64,000 nt of DNA from Fagopyrum homotropicum. Its lineage: Eukaryota > Streptophyta > Magnoliopsida > Caryophyllales > Polygonaceae. Under the pieces are notes generated by a model. That model saw only the letters and a program-made list of their open reading frames with translations. It was not told where the DNA came from and ran no database searches. Shown here piece after piece: positions 1-11,825 of this stretch. Every line of letters starts with the position of its first letter. Position 1 is the first letter of the stretch. Location: the NCBI GenBank assembly GCA_033239125.1, contig BSWB01000003.1, positions 28,783,001 through 28,847,000 of the forward strand. Reading direction: 5' to 3'. The position numbers and the translations under genes are program-made.

Positions 1-152
1 TTAGAAAATTTTTTTCTTGAAAATCGGATCTTGAATTTCGAATTTTATGTATTAAAATTTATTTTTGATTTTTTTACTATATTATTTATTACTGTTTTCA
101 ATTTTGGTTTATATTATTTTTTTCCGAAATTTTAAATTGATAAACAGATTTT
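1..152. other. AT-rich left flank of the first gypsy element
   Basis: No gene is visible. Positions about 51-113 resemble 10217-10284 on the other side of the gypsy insertion, so the element sits between two similar AT-rich copies, probably an older duplicated sequence. Confidence 0.5.
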
Positions 153-157
153 GATTT

Positions 158-3020
158 TGTAACACCTCAAATCCGCGGGACTCGGGGCGCTACAGGTTGG
201 GACCTCACAATGGGTCCCGGCCCTTAGCCTGACAACAATTTCACCGGATCTTTCAACATGGCACAAATAAAGGCAAAACCGAAATTCCTTTTAATGCAAA
301 TGATAAGAAACCCGAAGGAAAATAACAAAAGACTTCAGCCGATAAACAACGCCAAAGACCAAACGCCATACACGCGGCATACTAACATAATAAACGAAGA
401 ATAAAACACAACCCGACTCCAACCAAAACCCACTCCTAAAATGTACGGAACCCCGGCTGCCCACTCTTCCAGATCTCTCGGCCGCATTCCTAACCTGCAA
501 GGCAATCTACAACAATCGGTATAAAACCGTTAGCTAATATTCGAAGCATTAGAATCAAGGTGAAAGGCACAAACACAAGTAATCTCATCACAAACATACA
601 ACGTACATAAAAGCACATCAATCCGGTTTATTATCTTTGTTATTATTAGGTCGTATCCCGTTCTAATTCAACTTAGGTTTGTGACACGAGACCACCGTGG
701 TCCCGCCTCGGTCCCTACTTACCGGCGTGGAACGGTACGGATGCCTCCGACCGTCTAACCAGCACGGGCTAGTCGCCAAGAACCTCCTAGACTCTCGCAA
801 GAGCTAGGCAGATGATGTCACCGCCCGTTGTCATACACTTGGGCCAAAATAATATAAAGGTCGGTGGTCCTATTTCCGGTTTAGTTGTTATAAACAATAA
901 AGAATAAACACACACCACCAAACACACATCAATGCTAATACAAGGAATACGAGCTAAGTAAGTCCGGAGACTTACCTCGTCACCACACTCAACTCACAAC
1001 ACTCTTGCTTCCTTAGGGAGGAAACCCATAACCTGCTCACAAGAAGATAATTATATCACCAACAACCCACTCACAATAGAAGTCTTAGACTTCTATACAA
1101 ATGATCTACGCAAGACCATTTGACTCTCAATTCTAGGACCGCAGCCTAGAATGCCTACACTCACCTCTCACTCAACGCATGATGAGATCTACCAAAAACC
1201 ACTATCTCAAACACATGCTAGAACTCATAACAACATATACCTCACAAGATCATAAACCACAACCTAAGAAAGACCATCTAGCCTAGAAGGTCCAACACGC
1301 TCGGCCAACTCGCCTAAGGTCCAAAGCCACTAATTGGCATTTACTCTAAGTTATGATAGGTCCATCCTAGCATGATACTAATACTAAACATAACTAGGTC
1401 GAGGAAGAGAATACTCACACGACGTCAAAAGGCGAAAGTCGATCTACGGATGTCGAGTTTGGAATCGTTGGCCTTTATCGGGGCGCTTCCGGACCTAACA
1501 CCAAAGCTATACAAATTTAGCATAACACTAAATTTGGACATACTACATAGTATATATAAACTATAAGGATAACCCCCGTAATTCAAATCCGAGTTTAAAA
1601 ACCGCTAACGCATTTTCCGGGGCAAATAAATATCATTCCAAAAAATATGGGTTATAATACGGAATTAAATATTTGGGCCAAATTCCATAAATAAACCAAC
1701 AATACACAAAACGTAATATATATAAATATAAGATCAAACTCGTATATAAAATCCAAGGTTAAAACTCATAAAAACATTTATGGGCAAATATGACAATATC
1801 ATAAAGCTTGAGTTATTTTCCATATTAAAACATTGGTCCTTTTTTTTTGTAATTATTTCAGCAGAGGGCATATTTGCAACTTTCAGAAATTATGGCCAAA
1901 TCTGCAAATACAAAACACTGGTTACAAATTGTAATTACACATAAATTGGGGGTGGCCGATTTAAATAATGAAATAGGGTTTCTTTGAGTCTTTACAGGGG
2001 AAGACGGCGGCAAGGAGAGGACGCAGGGGACCTCTTGGCGGGGGCGGTTTGACAGAGGTTGGGCTCGTCCAGCGCTGCCCGGAGACGGCTCCAGTGGTCT
2101 CCATAGTCACGCCAGCGTGTCCCTGGTGGCACAACATGGGGGTGGCGAATCTCTCAACTCGGCGGGGCTCATTTGAGCAAAAGGGGTCGCGTAGGTAACA
2201 CAGACGAAAAGGGGAAGGAGGAGGTGGCGGGAGTGCTGCATTGGTGCCTCCGGTGGCCCGATGCGGAAGGTGAGGGAGCAATTCCTTCCTCCTGGCGGAT
2301 CCCTGGTGGTGCAGCCTCACCGGCGGTTGCACAGAGGTGAGAAGAAAAATAAAATTAGGGAGGGAGTTGCTTGCACAGGGGAAGCAGGGAGAGACTTTGC
2401 AAGCTACCGGTCCGGGGTGGCGATGGCGGTGTCGAGTGATGAGGTCCATTCTTCTTTCTCTCCAGCAATGGCGATCCAGAGGGGAAGAACGAGGGAGACG
2501 AAGGCGGCGGCTAGGCAAGGATTGAAGGGCGTTGCCGGTTCGACAGGGAAGATTTGGAAAAGGTTGCAGAGGTGGGTGAGTTGCATCGACGAGGGCTCCT
2601 CCTTCAGGGTTCCGGCAGCGTCGCTATCCAAGGAAGGTGAGGGAAGAAGAGCTCGGATCTTCTGGTTGTTGTTGCAGAGAAATGGGTTGCGTGAGAGAGA
2701 TAGGAGAAGGTTGAGTGTAAGGATAGTTGTGAGAGTTGATGGGTCTGGGTAGCCTACTACTGCAGAGGCTAGGAAGAGTAGCAAGGCTAGATGGGCGGCA
2801 ATCACACAAAATCAAAAGCCAAACCACAAGAAACTTAAAAAAAAAGATAAACTAAAATAAAATAACTCGAGCGGAAAAACTCGGATCGGGATTTTCAAAT
2901 CGGAAAATTTTCTCGACTTTTCTGAGAATAATAACGCGAGTATACTCGAACGTATCCAAAATAATAATATTCTCCGGAAAGATATTTCGCGTCGTAAAAT
3001 ACTTTTAATCAATAATAAAA

Positions 3021-3052
<32 letters not shown>

Positions 3053-3118
3053 GCCATTAAATGTAGATAAAGGCCGCAAGAATAAAAACGCAAATGCGCC
3101 TACAATTGGGGCGTTACA
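158..3118 (-). repeat. 3' LTR (minus-strand sense) of the gypsy element
   Basis: Starts TGTAACACC and ends GGGGCGTTACA, giving short terminal inverted repeats. A (TA)n microsatellite near 3028-3050 is much longer than in the partner LTR. A GC-rich block at about 1980-2810 is open in several frames on both strands, but no frame resembles a protein I recognise, so I treat it as LTR or leader sequence. Confidence 0.9.
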
Positions 3119-3131
3119 TTAGATCCCCCTA
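3119..3131 (-). other. Polypurine tract of the gypsy element
   Basis: On the minus strand this reads as a purine-rich run, TTTAGGGGGATCT, directly before the LTR start. That is the expected site for plus-strand priming and fixes the element's orientation. Confidence 0.7.
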
Positions 3132-3337
3132 AAACAAGTTTCGTCCCGAAACTTGCTATGCGACAAACTTACGGTCCCTGAGACCGAGGTATGAACTCTC
3201 ACTCTAAGAAGGTTGAAACCTTCTAATCTACATACACAAACTACTCAAACTACAACCACAAGATATATCAAGATCATATAGCACAATTACACATAACATC
3301 ACACGTGCACATAACTCAACCAAGGAAAGAACTAGGT

Positions 3338-3553
3338 CTAACCCGTTGATTCTATCACTGCAACTAGCTCAGTGTAAAACTCAACCCAAGATACTATCCC
3401 TCGTATTCCAGTCAGCCTCATTGGTTCCTCGACTGCCACTCGATCATCATGATTGATAACAGTTCTCGAGTCATGTATGTACTCTATCAACTGATACACA
3501 TGAAACACCGGATGAACACCCTCTACTCTTGGCGGCCACGCAAGCGGTAACAT
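3338..3553 (-). pseudogene. Gypsy integrase C-terminal remnant
   Basis: The minus-strand translation of 71 codons contains EGVHPVFHVYQLIEYI. This matches the region just after the integrase core in plant chromovirus-type gypsy polyproteins, where the family typically reads like RLEGVHPVFHVSQLRKY. Only this C-terminal stretch is open. It lies just inside the 3' LTR, as expected for the end of pol. The fragment is too short to be functional, and the lineage (Del/Tekay-like) is a guess from this motif and the RT remnant. Confidence 0.7.
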
Positions 3554-4174
3554 CTTCCCAACTCGCGCTAAGATCTCAAGAAGGTCCGGTATATCGGAAA
3601 CTCAACTTCCTTCTCGGGTCCTTCTCAATGCAATATTTCTATTATGTTTCTCTTTGGTTTCTCTATCAAAGAAGGTTGAACTTCCAATTTACACTGTTGG
3701 CTTTGGTTCTTGTCAAACCAAACTTTAATGTTATGTTTTCTTCAATTCTTGTTGCAAGTTCTGTGTAATGAAGGAAGTAGTTTACTTCACACCGTTCCTA
3801 CTAGCGCGACATGTATGCTATTATTTTTACATCGTTCCTCAATACTCAATCAATACCTTGTCTTGGAGAATCACTTGTACACTTCAACCTATCATACCTC
3901 GAGGAAACTTCAACATAGTTGCACCAATGAATCTCCTCTTAACTCTAAACAACTCCATTGTCGATCCTTCGTCCCATTCAATACTTCGTTGTCATCCGGA
4001 GTAGGTTACCATAATGGTGTTACTTGGAGAATCTCTTCACAAATTCGGTAATGACTAGCATATCCAAGAAAACTTGTAACTTCTTCCACGTCCTTCGAGG
4101 GTTGTCATTCTGAGACAATTTGTCATACAACTTCTCTCTTCTTTCAAGGTAGATCAAAATATCTTATCTGGGCA

Positions 4175-4429
4175 TTAGTAAGCCCATATGAAATCACTAA
4201 AACTCGTAGTGACCATGGTTGTCTGGAATGCCGTATTTGCAATATCCGAGTCTCGAATTCTCAATTGGTGGGATCTAGACCTTAAATTATTCTTAGAAAA
4301 GACTACTGACCCTTGCGACCGATCGAGTAGATCATCCATTCGTTGTAAGAAATATTTGTCTCTCACCATTATCTTGTTCGAATCACGGTAATCGATGTTC
4401 AAATGGAGAGAATTGTCTGTGTTTATCAC
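4175..4429 (-). pseudogene. Gypsy reverse transcriptase remnant
   Basis: An 84-codon minus-strand stretch contains NIDYRDSNKIMVRDKYFLQR and SHQLRIRDSDIANTAFQT. These are clear decayed versions of the gypsy RT signatures around CIDYRELNKVTVKNKYPLPR and YHQLRIRESDIPKTAFRT. The YxDD catalytic box lies beyond the open stretch and was not found. The RT to integrase-end spacing is only about 0.9 kb, far shorter than an intact pol, so internal deletions are likely. Confidence 0.8.
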
Positions 4430-7161
4430 AACAATTCCGGTGTTCTCATAATAACTTCAATCAAAAGCTCAAGATATAATAAAACATGAGATTCTAATCA
4501 AGAGCTCAAGATTACATTGGGAGTTCCCCATATCATTTCACAAATTTCTAGTGAAATCTTATCAATAAGTTCTTCCAATTGCTCCTTCACTTGTTTCCAC
4601 AACACATGTCTATGCACAAGTGTCATTCCATACGGCACCTTAGATATCGGGATTGAATCAAGCTCGACCTAGTGGAAAAATCCACATTCTGACGTATTAG
4701 AATCCATGATATCTCGGTTTTCGTCTTTTCCTCTTTCGTCCCATAACGTAGGACCTACACAACCTTCTCTTAAAACTTTACAAGTGGTCATGACACAATT
4801 GATCTTCCTCGATCTATTGAGGTGACGTCTTTAAGACTCGTGTATTGTTCCATCTTCATCCAGGACCGTGTATGTTCTCTTTCAAGGGTCCTTTTCTTGA
4901 TTCCGTCATGTTCCATCATTTTTCACCTTGAAGGTCTGGTCGTAATAACCTTTTAAGAACTCATACTTATGTGTTGCCATAAGCTTTTTATTTGTAGGGC
5001 ATAACCACGTCTTATAACAAATCGATCTTATCTTCTTCGCTCTCCCGGTCATCCCAACATGTTGGGGGAGTTCTTCGTATTCCACCTAAGCTTGCATCAT
5101 TTCTTCGAGTTGTAGAACTACTTCATTTCCTTACGTAACGGCAATCCGACCGTAGAGGTTCTAACCTCAATCTTTCATATACTTCTCGTACATCTCATGT
5201 CGACATCCTACTTCAAGACTTCGGTCTTCTCTTACTCTGGTTGGTCACCTTATACATCTCTCGGTATCCCATAAACAACTCCACAACCGTACTAGTATGC
5301 CCTGTGAAAAACGCTAGAGCAAATTCCCCATCCAACAACACTGAAATATCCAACTCATTACTTCTCAAGTGCTAACGTCATAAGCTCCAAGCTTGCGGTG
5401 TTACTCTAATCCAGGTTCCCCGTCTCACTCCATCACTACCATGGCGCGCTTATCCGTAGGAGTCAAGAAAACTTTGACTCAGCTTTTGCTCGCGAAGACA
5501 TATCATCCTTATCATTAGTACCAACATACCATGCATTATCTTTATGTATGCCCCTTCTTCGTACAACAACCATAAAAGCCTCACTTTCCTTGATATACAT
5601 CTTTATTGCCGACATTCAACCACCACGAATATTCCACGTCCTTGTTACCCCTCTTCATGATCCCATAATCTTGTTTACTCTTCCCTCCCACCCCCGTTCA
5701 TAGACCACCCGCACATGCGCATTCTTGGTTGTCACCAATTAGCTTATAAGTTACCTTTTCCAATGTCAATGACTTACCATTCTTCTATACTTCCATGTCA
5801 CCATTCTCATGAAAGCTACCCTCCTTGAGGTACTCTACTTAAACTCTGTTAGTTCCTTCTTCATTCCATGCTTCCTTTTCTTATAAGGTAACCATATCTT
5901 CTTGGCCTTGTTGTTTCTTATAACCCCCTTTCATAGGCTTAACCATTATTCCATGTTGTCCTTCAAGTACACCTTCACCAAAATTCTAGCCTCATATATC
6001 GGCCGTTCATGTTTCTCTTGATTGATATCTCAAGTCTCTCCATCAATATAAGCTTCTTGGTGCGTCTCTCATCCTCTCGGGATCAACATATACTCACACT
6101 TCTTTCTTCTTGGCATCACTTAGCCTTATCGTCACAACAAAAAACCGGTCAACTCTTCTAGGGGAATTCTACCATGTGAAACTCCACCACGCCTTCTTCT
6201 CGTAACTCACATAACGTTTGACATTTTTGGTTGGTACCTCGTAAGCTTAACTTGCAGTATCTTAAATCTTTAGCAAATGGTTCGATCACTCTTCTCGTCT
6301 TGACTCTAGTGCTTAGGAGCGCCAAAAGAAAACTCCACATCTTAATGGAATACCACCTTTAACCTTGCTAGAATGTACCAATCTCCTCCTCGATTAGCAT
6401 CTTTAGTTGTCCACGCGTCTTCTTGAAAAACTTAAGTTCGTTCTCCCTTGGTCTCGTCGTCGTTCGATCATGGCCTCTTTAGGACCGCTTCTACACTTTA
6501 ATGTTGCTCCCATCTCTTGTATTGCTTCCATCTTGATTCCTCTTAAGTTGTCTCAAGTTTTTCTTTTACTTGTTTGTCCTTCATTTACATCATCTCTACT
6601 CCTCCTCTTCGACGTTCTCTTAAAGTAATCCGAGAAACACCAAGGTGTTTGTCAGAACGTGATACTCAACTCAGTACTTGAGCATACTCATCTTCGTATA
6701 AACGTTATCCCAAGTCACATCGTCGTCTTCAAGGTAATGATATCATACTTTGATCTTAGCTAAAAGGTACCGTAACTTTATTTGCTACTATATATAATAG
6801 GAATACGTATACATAACTATATAAGTCCTATGTTCATATTACTACTAATATCACGCATTCGGCATTTCCATTACAACAATACAAGGTCCAAAACATATAA
6901 TTGTTCACATATACAACTATGCACATAAATCATGTCCATCATGCAACTACAATCCACATATCAATATCTATATATACATATATATACATATCAAAATCCA
7001 ATAAACTAAGCTGCCGAGATCCGCGGAAGGAGTGGTGGTCCGTACATTCTACCCCGACTCATGCATGTGATTTTGAAAACGAAAACTCAGAACCCGTGGG
7101 GTTCTGTTTATTCCTTATTCGGCCTTTAGAAGATTGCGAGTGCCATTGTTGTCAACCTAGG
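4430..7161 (-). other. Decayed interior of the gypsy element, gag/leader side
   Basis: No open frame longer than about 90 codons was recognisable. Short stretches look like shuffled coding sequence but I cannot assign gag or protease. Judged by the position of the primer site and RT remnant, this is where gag, protease and 5' leader would have been. Confidence 0.5.
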
Positions 7162-7173
7162 GCTCTGATACCA
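7162..7173 (-). other. Primer-binding site, initiator Met tRNA type
   Basis: The minus strand reads TGGTATCAGAGC four bases inside the right LTR. This is the standard plant primer-binding sequence complementary to the 3' end of initiator Met tRNA. Confidence 0.85.
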
Positions 7174-7177
7174 CTTT

Positions 7178-10120
7178 TGTAACACCCCAAATCCGCGGGA
7201 CTCGGGGCGCTACAGGTTGGGACCTCACAATGGGTCCCGGCCCTTAGCCTGACAACAATTTCACCGGATCTTTCAACATGGCACAAATAAAGGCAAAACC
7301 GAAATTCCTTTTAATGCAAATGATAAGAAACCCGAAGGAAAATGACAAAAGACTTCAGCCGATAAACAACGCCAAAGACCAAACGCCATACACGCGGCAT
7401 ACTAACATAATAAACGAAGAATAAAACACAACCTGACTCCAACCAAAACCCACTCCTAAAATGTACGGAACCCCGGCTGCCCACTCTTCCAGATCTCTCG
7501 GCCGCATTCCTAACCTGCAAGGCAATCTACAACAATCGGTATAAAACCGTTAGCTAATATTCGAAGCATTAGAATCAAGGTGAAAGGCACAAACACAAGT
7601 AATCTCATCACAAACATACAACGTACATAAAAGCACATCAATCCGGTTTATTATCTTTGTTATTATTAGGTCGTATCCCGTTCTAATTCAACTTAGGTTT
7701 GTGACACGAGACCACCGTGGTCCCGCCTCGGTCCCTACTTACCGGCGTGGAACGGTACGGATGCCTCCGATCGTCTAACCAGCACGGGCTAGTCGCCAAG
7801 AACCTCCTAGACTCTCGCAAGAGCTAGGCAGATGATGTCACCGCCCGTTGTCATACACTTGGGCCAAAATAATATAAAGGTCGGTGGTCCTATTTCCGGT
7901 TTAGTTGTTATAAACAATAAAGAATAAACACACACCACCAAACACACATCAATGCTAATACAAGGAATACGAGCTAAGTAAGTCCGGAGACTTACCTCAT
8001 CACCACACTCAACTCACAACACTCTCGCTTCCTTAGGGAGGAAGCCCATAACCTGCTCACAAGAAGATAATTATATCACCAACAACCCACTCACAATAGA
8101 AGTCTTAGACTTCTATACAAATGATCTACGCAAGACCATTTGACTCTCAATTCTAGGACCGCAGCCTAGAATTCCTACACTCACCTCTCACTCAATGCAT
8201 GATGAGATCTACCAAAAACCACTATCTCAAACACATGCTAGAACTCATAACAACATATACCTCACAAGATCATAAACCACAACCTAAGAAAGACCATCTA
8301 GCCTAGAAGGTCCAACACGCTCGGCCAACTCGCCTAAGGTCCAAAGCCACTAATTGGCATTTACTCTAAGTTATGATAGGTCCATCCTAGCATGATACTA
8401 ATACTAAACATAACTAGGTCGAGGAAGAGAATACTCACACGACGTCAAAAGGCGAAAGTCGATCTACGGATGTCGAGTTTGGAATCGTTGGCCTTTATCG
8501 GGGCGCTTCCGGACCTAACACCAAAGCTATACAAATTTAGCATAACACTAAATTTGGACATACTACATAGTATATATAAACTATAAGGATAACCCCCGTA
8601 ATTCAAATCCGAGTTTAAAAACCGCTAACGCATTTTCCGGGGCAAATAAATATCATTCCAAAAAATATGGGTTATAATACGGAATTAAATATTTGGGCCA
8701 AATTCCATAAATAAACCAACAATACACAAAACGTAATATATATAAATATAAGATCAAACTCGTATATAAAATCCAAGGTTAAAACTCATAAAAACATTTA
8801 TGGGCAAATATGACAATATCATAAAGCTTGAGTTATTTTCCATATTAAAACATTGGTCCTTTTTTTGTAATTATTTCAGCAGAGGGCATATTTGCAACTT
8901 TCAGAAATTAGGGCCAAATCTGCTAATACAAAACACTGGTTACAAATTGTAATTACACATAAATTGGGGGTGGCCGATTTAAATAATGAAATAGGGTTTC
9001 TTTGAGTCTTTACAGGGGAAGACGGCGGCAAGGAGAGGACGCAGGGGACCTCTTGGCGGGGGCGGTTTGACAGAGGTTGGGCTCGTCCAGCGCTGCCCGG
9101 AGACGGCTCTAGTGGTCTCCATAGTCACGCCAGCGTGTCCCTGGTGGCACAACATGGGGGTGGCGAATCTCTCAACTCGGCGGGGCTCATTTGAGCAAAA
9201 GGGGTCGCGTAGGTAACACAGACGAAAAGGGGAAGGAGGAGGTGGCGGGAGTGCTGCATTGGTGCCTCCGGTGGCCCGATGCGGAAGGTGAGGGAGCAAT
9301 TCCTTCCTCCTGGCGGATCCCTGGTGGTGCAGCCTCACCGGCGGTTGCACAGAGGTGAGAAGAAAAATAAAATTAGGGAGGGAGTTGCTTGCACAGGGGA
9401 AGCAGGGAGAGACTTTGCAAGCTACCGGTCCGGGGTGGCGATGGCGGTGTCGAGTGATGAGGTCCATTCTTCTTTCTCTCCAGCAATGGCGATCCAGAGG
9501 GAAAGAACGAGGGAGACGAAGGCGGCGGCTAGGCAAGGATTGAAGGGCGTTGCCGGTTCGACAGGGAAGATTTGGAAAAGGTTGCAGAGGTGGGTGAGTT
9601 GCATCGACGAGGGCTCCTCCTTCAGGGTTCCGGCAGCATCGCTATCCAAGGAAGGTGAGGGAAGAAGAGCTCGGATCTTCTGGTTGTTGTTGCAGAGAAA
9701 TGGGTTGCGTGAGAGAGATAGGAGAAGGTTGAGTGTAAGGAGAGCTGTGAGAGTTGATGGGTCTGGGTAGCCTACTACTGCAGAGGCTAGGAAGAGTAGC
9801 AAGGCTAGATGGGCGGCAATCACACAAAATCAAAAGCCAAACCACAAGAAACTTAAAAAAAAAAAAGATAAACTAAAATAAAATAACTCGAGCGGAAAAA
9901 CTCGGATCGGGATTTTCAAATCGGAAAATTTTCTCGACTTTTCTGAGAATAATAACGCGGGTATACTCGAACGTATCCAAAATAATAATATTCTCCGGAA
10001 AGATATTTCGCGTCGTAAAATACTTTTAATCAATAATAAAAAAAATATATATAAGCCATTAAATGTAGATAAAGACCGCAAGAATAAAAACGCAAACGCG
10101 CCTACAATTGGGGCGTTACA
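7178..10120 (-). repeat. 5' LTR (minus-strand sense) of the gypsy element
   Basis: Partner of the LTR at 158-3118, about 99.3% identical by eye. It should carry the element's promoter, transcribing toward lower coordinates. The TA microsatellite near 10040 is contracted relative to the other copy. Confidence 0.9.
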
Positions 10121-10288
10121 GATTTCGTTTCCAAAACTGATCGATTTTGATTTTCAAAATTGATCGGATATTGATTTCGTTTTCAAAAATTTCAAAAAAA
10201 AAACCCCGAAATCCTAATTAAAATTTGTTTCTGATTTTTTACTATTTTTTCTATTACAGTTTTTTAGAAATTGTTTTATATTATTGAT

Positions 10289-10615
10289 TCCAACGCTCAT
10301 GGGAGTACCACGAAGGACATCAACCTCAGATCGATCCTCCTCAGTCTTCTCCTCCCGAGGCTTCAAAATCTCCTGGTTAGTGACAAACTACTCCTCCATA
10401 AGAAGAAAATCCTTGACGCGCTCAAGTTTGAGGAGACGAAGCTTACATTTGGTAAGAGGCGTTACGCATGGTATGCGAGCAGCGGCTTCGGAACCTTTCT
10501 GCTTGCGCTGTTTCCGGCCGACGCGTGATGGTGGAGCAGCAGGCTCGAACTTCTTCTCCTTCTTGTCCTCTTGCTTACGCTCGCCGGAGTTTGGTGGCGG
10601 GCTAGATTGCCCCAT
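10289..10615 (-). pseudogene. RPT2: Truncated pseudogene of 26S proteasome ATPase subunit RPT2
   Basis: From the ATG at 10615 the minus strand encodes MGQSSPPP followed by KKEKKFEPAAPPSRVGRKQR and CKLRLLKLERVKDFLLMEE. This is the N-terminus of plant RPT2 (regulatory particle ATPase 4 homologue), part of the base of the 19S proteasome lid. A TAG replaces the next glutamate codon at about 10385-10387. In-frame similarity then resumes (FVTNQEILKPREEKTEEDRS) and ends at PMSVG near 10290. That covers roughly residues 1-105 of a ~440-residue protein. The AAA+ Walker motifs are absent, so the copy cannot be functional. No intron is visible, so it may be an exon-1 genomic fragment or a truncated retrocopy; the retained promoter favours a genomic fragment. 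Confidence 0.9.
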
Positions 10616-10875
10616 ACTCCGATGGATGCTGAATTCGCCGATCCAACAAGGAAACTTACAGAGAAGGAAGGATACGTTTCGGATTCGGGTCTGTGGAGAA
10701 GATTAATTTATTTGGGCCTTTATTTGGGCCGTTGTAATCGGCCGCCAAGATGACTGTTGGACTATTATTTGGGCCTTTCTTTGAGTATATTGGGCTGAAA
10801 AAGCCCACAATCAAGCATCATAAGCTTAACGCAAATGGGTATGACTGTACATACACCAAACTGAGCTGGGCCCAT
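10616..10875 (-). promoter_or_regulatory. Retained RPT2 5'UTR and promoter with site II motifs
   Basis: Upstream of the RPT2 start are several TGGGCC/T (site II) motifs at 10713-10718, 10725-10730, 10770-10775, 10791-10796, 10802-10807 (reverse) and about 10867. Site II elements are typical of plant promoters for housekeeping genes such as ribosomal and proteasome subunits. Their presence suggests the copy arose from genomic DNA rather than mRNA. Whether it still drives transcription is unknown. Confidence 0.6.
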
Positions 10876-11371
10876 GAAACGGATATGGTGTTTTTTTTCA
10901 AACCATAATTTTAAAAAAAAGTTTTATCAATATAACAGATCAGATAAAATTAATAAAATATTAATACTCACGTATTATATAAATAACAATGGGATATATT
11001 TATATAATATAAAATAATAATAAAATATTTAGATATACGATTTTACTGAATAAAAGTAAAAATATTAGTAGGATATGTAGGATGATCAACCGACTATTTT
11101 ATGATAAAATACTCTTTATTTAATTCAAAAAATACTGATTCCGACCAAATTTATTTTAATTAAAAAAAAAGTTTGAAATAATAGGTTATGGTCCTCATGT
11201 ATATGTAACCACCAAGAAGAATCTATCCGCCTGAAAGAAATATATAACAATTTGAGTTCATAATCACCAGCTATTTGGAAAATGACAAGAATATATAAAT
11301 ATGTTAAGTTTAAAAAATAAGATGCATTATATATTAATATAAACAAAAAAATACAATATAAAAATCTATTA
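10876..11371. other. AT-rich intergenic DNA
   Basis: No gene or element end was recognised. Low-complexity AT-rich sequence lies between the RPT2 fragment and the first Helitron 5' end. A 97-codon minus-strand frame (11125-11418) has AT-driven composition and no motif. Confidence 0.5.
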
Positions 11372-11669
11372 TCTATTATACATACTAAAAGAAAATACAT
11401 GATTTGATGACGTGACACGCTGTGGGGGCATCAATTAAATGGAGCTTCCATAATTTTTTGGGTCAATAAATTTTTATTTTTTTAAGCCAAAAAATCTTTT
11501 ATGTTTTTAAAAGATTTGTTTAAAAGATATCCAGAATCTTTGATTATTTTGTAAAATAAAAATTAAGACTCCATATTTTTATCGGATTAAATTTTTTACT
11601 AAATCTCGAATTAAGTCAATAACTTTTTTTTATTAAACCTTAATTATTTTGTAAAATATGAATTTTGTT

Positions 11670-11722
11670 ATCCCACATCGGTTATCAGAGAAGGATGACA
11701 CTTTGACAACATGTATAAATAG
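11670..11722 (+). promoter_or_regulatory. snRNA-type promoter (USE + TATA), copy 1
   Basis: ATCCCACATCG at 11670-11680 is an exact match to the plant snRNA upstream sequence element (RTCCCACATCG). TATAAATAG follows at 11714-11722 after exactly 33 bp. That spacing is characteristic of Pol II-transcribed plant snRNA genes (U1, U2, U4, U5); U6-type Pol III genes have about 25 bp. Confidence 0.85.
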
Positions 11723-11751
11723 ACCTCAAATGTTTGAAGATTATACAAATC

Positions 11752-11821
11752 ATACATTTTCGGACCTTTTGGTCAGAATCAAGTATAATACTTATTATAC
11801 CGGATTAGCATTTGTATGTGG
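11752..11821 (+). pseudogene. U2 snRNA-like 5' segment, copy 1
   Basis: The sequence begins ATACATTTTCGGACCTTTTGG and continues TCAGAATCAAGTATAATACT, aligning with the U2 snRNA 5' end (ATACCTTTCTCGGCCTTTTGG, then CTAAGATCAAGTGTAGTATC) over about 70 nt. The branch-site recognition core GTAGTA is altered to ATAATA, and the Sm site and stem-loops III/IV are missing, so it cannot act as U2. Similarity stops at the foot of stem-loop IIa, where the 25-bp repeats begin. Confidence 0.8.
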
Positions 11822-11825
11822 AGTG

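Larger units (their letters stand above)
158..10120 (-). mobile_element. Ty3/gypsy LTR retrotransposon with long LTRs and decayed interior (LARD-like)
   Basis: A 2961-bp sequence at 158-3118 recurs as 2943 bp at 7178-10120. Both copies begin TGTAAC and end GTTACA. The element is flanked by a perfect 5-bp target duplication, GATTT, at 153-157 and 10121-10125. A primer-binding site complementary to initiator Met tRNA abuts the right LTR in minus orientation, and a purine tract abuts the left LTR, so the element reads on the minus strand and the right LTR is its 5' LTR. By eye the LTRs differ at about 20 positions plus a few A/T-run and TA-microsatellite length changes (~0.7%). The 4.06-kb interior keeps only broken reverse-transcriptase and integrase pieces, in the order expected for gypsy pol. 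It is most likely a non-autonomous derivative mobilised in trans. Confidence 0.9.

Noticed and set aside
2261..2805. Host protein genes in the gypsy LTR (163, 185 and 133 codons)
   Set aside because: They overlap one another on both strands in a GC-rich block and occur in both LTR copies. No recognised motif, so not annotated as CDS.
10388..10706. Plus-strand ORFs (85 and 140 codons) over the RPT2 fragment
   Set aside because: They are antisense to the clear RPT2 N-terminal coding similarity.
11670..11722. U6-type Pol III promoter
   Set aside because: The 33-bp USE-TATA spacing fits Pol II snRNA genes, and the downstream sequence resembles U2, not U6.
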